Shown one piece after another: positions 53,889 through 59,043 of a stretch of DNA of 59,043 nt. Origin of the DNA: Chitinophagaceae bacterium. GTDB lineage: Bacteria > Bacteroidota > Bacteroidia > Chitinophagales > Chitinophagaceae. The first letter of the stretch is position 1; the number at the start of each line of letters is the position of its first letter. A program made the position numbers and the translations under genes. The notes beneath the pieces were generated by a model. It did no database searches. It saw nothing but the letters and a program-made list of their open reading frames with translations, and was not told the DNA's origin. The stretch is taken from NCBI GenBank assembly GCA_004173355.1, contig SEAD01000014.1:1-59043 (forward strand), given 5' to 3'.

Positions 53889-54636
53889 AATAAAAAAATA
53901 CCTGCAGGCAAAAAGGGAAGAGCTGGATACAGCAGTCCCGCCCCCGGCAGCCTGGGATAATATCCGCAAGGCGCTGCATCCGGAGGCCGGTGTTAACACC
54001 CACGATCAACAGCAGGCAGTCGTCCGCAGGATCGGTTCATACAAGATATGGATTGCGGCAGCAGCAGTCCTGCTGATGGGGGCAACCGCCTTTTATATAA
54101 ACAGTCGCGACCAGGGCGGACCGGCGTACGCCACAACCACCGGCACCAACCCCCTGCATCTTGTAAAAGACCTGTCAGCCTCGTTAACCCGGCCGCAGGT
54201 GGCTGTATCCCCCGCTCCCTTGTTGAAAAACAATCCGTCATTACCGGTAGTGCAAAAGAAATCACGGCCGGTAGTCAAACAATCCATGGCAAAAACCAGG
54301 GAACCCGAAACCAGTTTTTCAATCGAAGCCAGTTACGCTGCCTTTGTCGAGGAACAACTGCGCGAACTGCGGGGCCAGCCGGTTTATATCGACGACCCGG
54401 AGTACTTCGATTTTTTCAGGACACAGTTCGCCGCCCTTGAAAAAGAAGAACGCGAGGTGAAAAATACGATCCGGAAGGACGGGCTGGATGATGTCACGCT
54501 GGATCTGCTGATCAGGGTCTACCAGCTGAAAGCCGGCATCCTGCGCGACCTCCGGTCGGAGATCAACCGCGTGAACACACGCATCCGTACCCAGCCTGGC
54601 GGGGCAACACGGGAAGCAAGTTTTATCAATCTTTAA
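53881..54636 (+). CDS. Putative membrane anti-sigma factor
   Basis: A 251-residue protein with a soluble N-terminal region (about 1-55) that could bind sigma, one transmembrane helix (WIAAAAVLLMGATAFYI, about 58-75), a long proline/threonine-rich extracytoplasmic linker, and a C-terminal helical domain (about 145-245) with many charged residues. Overlap with the ECF sigma gene by 8 nt is the classic sigma/anti-sigma arrangement. The N-terminal sequence is not one I can assign to a named zinc-finger anti-sigma family, so the call rests on context. Confidence 0.7.
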   Translation: MDEIKKYLQAKREELDTAVPPPAAWDNIRKALHPEAGVNTHDQQQAVVRRIGSYKIWIAAAAVLLMGATAFYINSRDQGGPAYATTTGTNPLHLVKDLSASLTRPQVAVSPAPLLKNNPSLPVVQKKSRPVVKQSMAKTREPETSFSIEASYAAFVEEQLRELRGQPVYIDDPEYFDFFRTQFAALEKEEREVKNTIRKDGLDDVTLDLLIRVYQLKAGILRDLRSEINRVNTRIRTQPGGATREASFINL

Positions 54637-54646
54637 AAACACGGAC

Positions 54647-56062
54647 ATGAAAATACGATTGTACACATTTTTTACCGGAATGCTGTGTTGCGTCATGGCA
54701 GCAGACGCACAGCAACAGAAGGACAGCATCACGGTACAGCCCAAAGCCGCGCCTGTGCGTGAATTCACCCGGGAGGTGGCCGCACCGGGAGGGTCGGTTT
54801 TCCGGATCATCAACACACAATACAACCTGGAGTTACGGACATGGGATGAAAAGAAAGTGCGGATAGTCACCACTATCTCGCTTGCCAATGTACCGGATAC
54901 ATTCGATAATGACGGACTCTATGCATTGAGTAATATCAATCTCAAAAGCTTTGGCAAACTCGTGGAGCTCGAAAGCATTGCCTATCCCTCCTATCCCGGA
55001 CTCAACCACCTCGACGAGATAGTGGTACAGGGATATCCTTCGAAAAAAAGGAAACAGGCCAGTGCCACAACACAGCCACCAAAAGAAGGCGCAGACGAGA
55101 TCACTGTCAATGGTTACCGGATCAGGAGAGACAGTGTACCGGGAAAAAGTCCCGAACCAATAGTGGTACAGGGTTATCCCACGCCACAACGCAGGAAGGC
55201 AGTAGTTGCCGGGAAGGATGCCGGCTTACAGGACAGCATACCGATCTACAGGAACCAGCCAGTGAACAAAGTGCAGGGCATTTACCTTCCGGAAAACGGG
55301 GCCTCGGAAAATTCATGGACGAGGACGGCAAACAGCTACCGGAAGATGATCGTTTACCTGCCAAAGGATTGCCAGCTACTGGTGCACAACCGCAATACCG
55401 ATATCACCGTGAACGATGACCTTGATAATGCCGATTTCAATCTTGCCACCACCAACCTCGGTACACGCGGTATACGTCATCTCAAAGTGGAAGCAAAACT
55501 GTTTAATATCTATACCGGTGATGTCAGGAAAGCAGACCTGGACCTGAGTTCCGGCTCACTGATCGCGGGTACGATCGGGTATGCAGCAATCCGGTCATCG
55601 CAGGCAGAGATCGACTATGATGGCGGTGATACACTTGTGCTGCGAAGCCAGTCAGACCGCATCAACGTGGAAGAGATCGGCCGGGTATCCGGAACCAAGA
55701 ATTTCGGAAACCTGCGGGTAGGTAAACTGGCTGCGTCGATGGACATCGAAGGACGCAACAGCAATATAAAAGTCCGTCGGATCGCCCCGGAAGTGACCAG
55801 CGTCAAAATCAATACCCGGTATGCCGATCTGCGGCTTCCACTCAGGCAGCTCACCGGTTTCAGGATTGAATTCAATGGTGACAACTCCGCCGTTTATAGC
55901 GGATTCAGGCCGGAGGCAACGGACAGCAATGGGAAAAAGATAATACCGTCAACCGAGATCCTGGACCAGAAAGTGCCGGCAAGTTTTACATTGGAAACGG
56001 GCAATGGTAAACGCACGAGCCTCGTGATTACCTGCCCCAACTGCACGGTCGATTTCAAGTAA
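54647..56062 (+). CDS. Secreted DUF4097-like protein with repeated VVQGYP-type motifs
   Basis: A 471-residue secreted protein (signal to about residue 21). The N-terminus and C-terminal half (AELEL-type beta repeats: TYNLELRTWDEKKVRIV, ADLDLSSGSLIAGTIGYAAIRSSQAEIDYDGGDTLVLRS, KLAASMDIEGRNSNIKVRRI) resemble DUF4097 adhesin-like beta-helix. Between 123 and 177 there are three short units: DEIVVQGYP, DEITVNGYR and EPIVVQGYP, each followed by basic residues. They resemble the VVVVGYG motif at the plug start of SusC-type receptors. It is 10 nt downstream of the anti-sigma gene. Confidence 0.65.
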   Translation: MKIRLYTFFTGMLCCVMAADAQQQKDSITVQPKAAPVREFTREVAAPGGSVFRIINTQYNLELRTWDEKKVRIVTTISLANVPDTFDNDGLYALSNINLKSFGKLVELESIAYPSYPGLNHLDEIVVQGYPSKKRKQASATTQPPKEGADEITVNGYRIRRDSVPGKSPEPIVVQGYPTPQRRKAVVAGKDAGLQDSIPIYRNQPVNKVQGIYLPENGASENSWTRTANSYRKMIVYLPKDCQLLVHNRNTDITVNDDLDNADFNLATTNLGTRGIRHLKVEAKLFNIYTGDVRKADLDLSSGSLIAGTIGYAAIRSSQAEIDYDGGDTLVLRSQSDRINVEEIGRVSGTKNFGNLRVGKLAASMDIEGRNSNIKVRRIAPEVTSVKINTRYADLRLPLRQLTGFRIEFNGDNSAVYSGFRPEATDSNGKKIIPSTEILDQKVPASFTLETGNGKRTSLVITCPNCTVDFK

Positions 56063-56110
56063 ACAACCTATATTTTTTTTGAACCGTTAACGCCGGAACG
56101 GGCAGGTCAT

Positions 56111-56139
56111 GCCGGATCGCGGACAGTCCGCGAACCGGC
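56111..56139. repeat. 29-bp interrupted palindrome (strong hairpin)
   Basis: GCCGG-A-TCGCGGAC-A-GTCCGCGA-A-CCGGC. As RNA it would give a stem of 7+5 bp with one A·A mismatch and a CAG loop. It is not followed by T, so not a terminator. Confidence 0.7.
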
Positions 56140-56230
56140 CCTTTCCAGGACCCTGGTGTGTGCAAACCGACGTGTGACAGTTAACCCTGTCAGCGCCGGT
56201 TTTTTTCATTCCTGCCAGCCTGTACCAAAA

Positions 56231-56249
56231 GCGGACAATTATCGTCCGC
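56231..56249. repeat. Inverted repeat GCGGAC-AATTATC-GTCCGC
   Basis: 6-bp arms with a 7-nt spacer, sharing the GCGGAC half-site with the hairpin at 56111-56139. Could be an operator for the permease gene. Confidence 0.4.
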
Positions 56250-56364
56250 ATATGCAACATTTCATCGTTTCGGGAAATAACAACTCACTCATTTACAATG
56301 GATTTTTATCTTGGTACGCCATTTCGGTAAGGGTGCAGGTTTTCTCACCCAATAACCCATCTAC

Positions 56365-58764
56365 ATGTTTAGGACATACCTGAAAATTGCCTGGCGCAAA
56401 CTCTCGAAAAACCGGCTCTACACGGCAGTAAACTTGATCGGCCTCACCGCCGGTATCACCAGCTGCATCCTGATTGCCTTGTTTGTGATGAATGAAAAAG
56501 GGTACGACCGGTTCCATTCCAAATCAGACCGGATCGCCCGCATCACCATGGCTTATGGTGAACCCGGCAGCCTCGAAAAAACTTCACTCACCGGTACCAA
56601 GGCCGGACCGCAACTGATGCGCACTTTCCCTGAAATCCAGTCATTCGCCAGGGTGTACAATACCTCCCCGGTGGTGAAATCAAATAATAACCTGTTCCGC
56701 GAAACCCGTTTCCTCTATGCCGATTCCAGTTTCCTCGGGATCTTCGACTTCCCCTTACTTGCGGGCAATAAACTGACCGCACTGGATGCACCGAAAAAAG
56801 TGTTACTGACCCCAGCCATGGCAACAAAATATTTTGGTTCGGAAAATGTCGTGGGCAAAACCATCAACCTGGACAATAAAAGCGATTTCGAGGTGACCGG
56901 GATCATCGCCGAAGCACCGGAAAACTCCCAGATCAAATATGATTTCATTGCTTCTTTCTCCAGCACCAATGCATCAAAATCCGAGCAATGGTGGTCGGCG
57001 AATTATATCACCTATCTCGAACTCAAACCCTCCACCACCGTGGCGGCACTGCAGGCGAAGCTCAACAGCTACATGGCCGTTGTGAGCAGGGATGAACTGA
57101 AGATGGAGACGGGCAAACTCGAATACAACCTCGAACCGCTGACAGATGTGCACCTGAAATCAGAACTCGGCGGACTCGAAGTAAATGGCAACATCCGCAC
57201 GATCTATATCATCAGCATTGTCTCTATCCTGATCCTGGTAATTGCCTGTATCAATTATACCAACCTGTCCACCGTACAATCCTCCGCCCGCGGGGCGGAA
57301 ATCGGCATCCGTAAAGTGCTGGGCGCGCAACGCAGCCAGCTCTTCGGACAATTCATCGGTGAGTCAATGATCCTGGTATTTTTCTCACTCGTACTGGCCG
57401 TCATCTGTTGTGTATTGCTGATGCCCGCCTTTAATTCCCTGACGGGAAAAGAACTGGACCTGCTCAGCCTGCTGCAGCCAGTACCGGTGACCATTGCCAT
57501 CCTGTCCTGTGTGCTTATCGGCTTTATTGCCGGCAGCTACCCGGCATTACTGCTGGCAAATGCAAAACTCATCAGTACGCTGAAATCGGGAATGCGTCTG
57601 ACCTCTTCCGGTGGGCTCTTCCGTAAATCACTCATTGTATTCCAGTTTGCCGTATCCGTAGGCCTGATCATCTGCACGATTGTAATTATACAGCAACTGG
57701 ACTACATGCGCTCGAAGGATATCGGATACAACCGCGAGAATGTAATCGAGATCCCGCTTGGCTGGCAATCGGCCGACCAGTATGAGTCGCTGGCAGCCGC
57801 TATCCGCCGGAACCCCGCAGTTATTGCGGTCACCGGCGGGAATTCAAGTCCGTCCTATGCTGCATGGGGCGACGGATTCGGGACCGATGCAGGTAACGGG
57901 AAAAAAGGCATCAACCTGACCGCGATCCCATCCGACCTCGGTTATATCCAGACCATGGGTATGACAATGGCCGCGGGACGTGATTTCAATAAGGCCGATG
58001 TGGCATTAATGGATACCAGCAACAATGGAAAAAATTTCAAACGTTCCTATATCATCAACGAGACCGCAGCACGCAGCCTTGGTTTTGCACGCCCCGAAGA
58101 TGCCGTTGGCAAACCAGGCGGCAAGGATGAAATACCCGGTGTGATCACCGGGGTGGTAAAGGATTTCAACTTTGCGTCACTGCACCAGCCGATCGGACCA
58201 CTCATGCTTTTCCTCGACAACACCAACAATGCCGGACTCTTTGTACGGACCACGGGAGGCAATACAGCGGCCGTGATTGATTTCCTGAAGAAAACATGGA
58301 ACGAACGCATCCCGCAGCGTCCGTTTGATTACCAGTTCCTCGATGAAGAATACGACAAACTGTATACAGCTGAACAGAAATCGGTAAAGATTTTCAGCAC
58401 CTTCTCCACACTAGCAATCGTGCTTGCCTGTCTCGGTTTGTTTGGCCTCGCCGCCTACAGCACCCTGCAGCGCATCCGCGAGATCGGCATCCGGAAAGTA
58501 CTGGGATCAAGTGTCAGTGGTATCGTGATGCTGATTGCAAAAGATTTCCTCCGGCTCACACTGATCGCCATCGTGGTGGCAGTACCCGCGGCCTGGTATT
58601 TCATGAACAACTGGCTGAAGGATTTTGCCTTCCGGGTCAACCTGCAGTGGTGGGTATTTGCGGCCGCTGGTTTACTGGCACTCACGATTGCCTTTGTCAC
58701 CGTGGGACTACAATCCGTGAAGGCCGCAAGAATGAATCCGGTCAAGAGCCTCAAGGGCGAATAA
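56365..58764 (+). CDS. MacB/FtsX-type ABC permease (no ATPase)
   Basis: A 799-residue permease: N-terminal FRTYLKIAWRKLSKNRLYTAVNLIGLTAGI, a MacB-type periplasmic domain (about 50-240), a first FtsX block (IRTIYIISIVSILILVIACINYTNLSTVQSSARGAEIGIRKVLGA), and a second repeat (FGLAAYSTLQRIREIGIRKVLGSS). It lacks an ATP-binding domain, like many Bacteroidota duplicated-FtsX transport proteins whose ATPase is elsewhere. It would export a compound or handle a lipoprotein or peptide signal. Promoter region at 56063-56364. Confidence 0.92.
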   Translation: MFRTYLKIAWRKLSKNRLYTAVNLIGLTAGITSCILIALFVMNEKGYDRFHSKSDRIARITMAYGEPGSLEKTSLTGTKAGPQLMRTFPEIQSFARVYNTSPVVKSNNNLFRETRFLYADSSFLGIFDFPLLAGNKLTALDAPKKVLLTPAMATKYFGSENVVGKTINLDNKSDFEVTGIIAEAPENSQIKYDFIASFSSTNASKSEQWWSANYITYLELKPSTTVAALQAKLNSYMAVVSRDELKMETGKLEYNLEPLTDVHLKSELGGLEVNGNIRTIYIISIVSILILVIACINYTNLSTVQSSARGAEIGIRKVLGAQRSQLFGQFIGESMILVFFSLVLAVICCVLLMPAFNSLTGKELDLLSLLQPVPVTIAILSCVLIGFIAGSYPALLLANAKLISTLKSGMRLTSSGGLFRKSLIVFQFAVSVGLIICTIVIIQQLDYMRSKDIGYNRENVIEIPLGWQSADQYESLAAAIRRNPAVIAVTGGNSSPSYAAWGDGFGTDAGNGKKGINLTAIPSDLGYIQTMGMTMAAGRDFNKADVALMDTSNNGKNFKRSYIINETAARSLGFARPEDAVGKPGGKDEIPGVITGVVKDFNFASLHQPIGPLMLFLDNTNNAGLFVRTTGGNTAAVIDFLKKTWNERIPQRPFDYQFLDEEYDKLYTAEQKSVKIFSTFSTLAIVLACLGLFGLAAYSTLQRIREIGIRKVLGSSVSGIVMLIAKDFLRLTLIAIVVAVPAAWYFMNNWLKDFAFRVNLQWWVFAAAGLLALTIAFVTVGLQSVKAARMNPVKSLKGE

Positions 58765-58775
58765 TTCCTTAATTT

Positions 58776-58807
58776 AACAGTATGGCCCGCCTATGGGCCA
58801 TACTGTT
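58776..58807 (+). repeat. 13-bp perfect hairpin abutting the AI-2E gene start
   Basis: Arms AACAGTATGGCCC (58776-58788) and GGGCCATACTGTT (58795-58807) with loop GCCTAT. The 3' arm ends directly before the ATG at 58808 and includes an alternative ATG at 58793. No T run follows. It could hide the ribosome binding region. Confidence 0.75.
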
Positions 58808-59043
58808 ATGGAATACAAACAACTCTCCCGGCTCGTATGGCTGGCTGCCGGTCTCTTTGTCAGCATCTGGTTCCTGCACCAGGTCATCTCTGTTCTCCTG
58901 CTGGTTTTTTTCGCCATCGTGATCACGATTGTATTGAATGCACCGGTGACCAGGCTCGAACAGAAAGGTTTGTCAAGAACTATTGCCTCGCTGATTGTGT
59001 TCTTCGGGATGATGGCCATGTTTGGCCTGATCGGGTGGATGGT
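58808..59043 (+). CDS. AI-2E family transporter (partial, cut by window end)
   Basis: The first 78 codons are present; the gene continues past the window. MEYKQLSRLVWLAAGLFVSIWFLHQVISVLLLVFFAIVITIVLNAPVTRLEQKGLSRTIASLIVF is the typical N-terminus of the AI-2E/YdiK/TqsA permease family. An upstream in-frame ATG at 58793 (MGHTV before this one) lies inside the hairpin loop and 3' arm, so I favour 58808. Substrate unknown. Confidence 0.8.
   Translation, partial: MEYKQLSRLVWLAAGLFVSIWFLHQVISVLLLVFFAIVITIVLNAPVTRLEQKGLSRTIASLIVFFGMMAMFGLIGWM

Larger units (their letters stand above)
56063..56364. other. Intergenic region before the FtsX-type permease gene
   Basis: 302 nt with no convincing gene. 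It contains a hairpin (56111-56139: GCCGG, TCGCGGA, loop CAG, TCCGCGA, CCGGC) and a second inverted repeat GCGGAC-7-GTCCGC at 56231-56249, sharing the half-site GCGGAC. The only promoter-like box is TATCTTGG at 56307-56314, 50 nt before the ATG. A run of eight T at about 56073-56080 has no hairpin in front of it. Confidence 0.55.

Noticed and set aside
56156-56383. 75-codon frame in the intergenic region before the permease
   Set aside because: It runs into the permease start in another frame, lacks motifs and contains the palindromes.
1-59043. Mobile elements, tRNA, rRNA
   Set aside because: No transposase or integrase, no tRNA cloverleaf or rRNA sequence, and no attachment repeats were recognised on either strand.

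Overview
The window reads as a chromosomal stretch of a Bacteroidota bacterium, most likely a Chitinophagaceae-like member (the family is my inference). The grounds are: families typical of the phylum (NamZ/DUF1343, DUF4270, DUF4907, DUF4394, LytS/LytTR pairs, lipoproteins with Bacteroidota lipoboxes, a TonB-dependent receptor with an N-terminal CarboxypepD_reg-like domain); repeated matches to the Bacteroidota promoter (TTG, about 19-22 nt, TAnnTTTG) just ahead of genes; few Shine-Dalgarno sequences; and many TTG or GTG starts. I see no rRNA, tRNA, CRISPR array, insertion sequence or prophage.

Layout. 1-8,100: peptidoglycan recycling (namZ), fmt, a LysM lipid-envelope type protein, an RsmF-like rRNA methyltransferase, and the three-gene transhydrogenase operon pntAA-pntAB-pntB with a small membrane protein behind it. 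8,150-17,300: an O-methyltransferase-like protein, folA-thyA, a GH16 lipoprotein, proline dehydrogenase, a two-domain putative RNA-binding protein, a hotdog thioesterase, a MutS2 lacking its Smr domain, and msrA. 17,377-18,445: a zeta-toxin-like kinase preceded by a small basic protein. 18,447-33,000: an orphan peptide-type solute-binding lipoprotein, an M1 peptidase, a flippase-like protein, an NlpC/P60 lipoprotein, dnaE, trxA, a nucleoside transporter, mqnE (futalosine menaquinone pathway) and L-serine dehydratase. 33,010-37,212: envelope and small proteins (FKBP, HU-TM-SPOR, cupin DUF985, S41 protease, BON lipoprotein).

37,260-48,653 is the most distinctive part. Two LytS/LytTR two-component pairs flank envelope genes. 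One side is a minus-strand operon of kelch lipoprotein, DUF4907, LytS and LytTR, arranged divergently from a DUF4270 lipoprotein and an outer-membrane beta-barrel. The other is a plus-strand operon of TonB receptor, TPR protein, LytS and LytTR. Each looks like an envelope sensing or uptake unit that carries its own regulator; neither has a function I can name from sequence.

48,762-59,043: a duplicated DUF4394 lipoprotein, exoIII, an acyltransferase, an AIM24 protein, an ECF sigma operon (sigma, putative anti-sigma, DUF4097-like secreted protein with repeated VVQGYP-like motifs), a MacB/FtsX-type permease, and the start of an AI-2E family transporter cut by the window end.

The genes are tightly packed. 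Several convergent pairs overlap or touch at their stops. In several cases the -7 promoter box ends about 4 nt before the start codon, which predicts leaderless transcripts. Clear intrinsic terminators follow the GH16, trxA, BON and DUF4394 genes.
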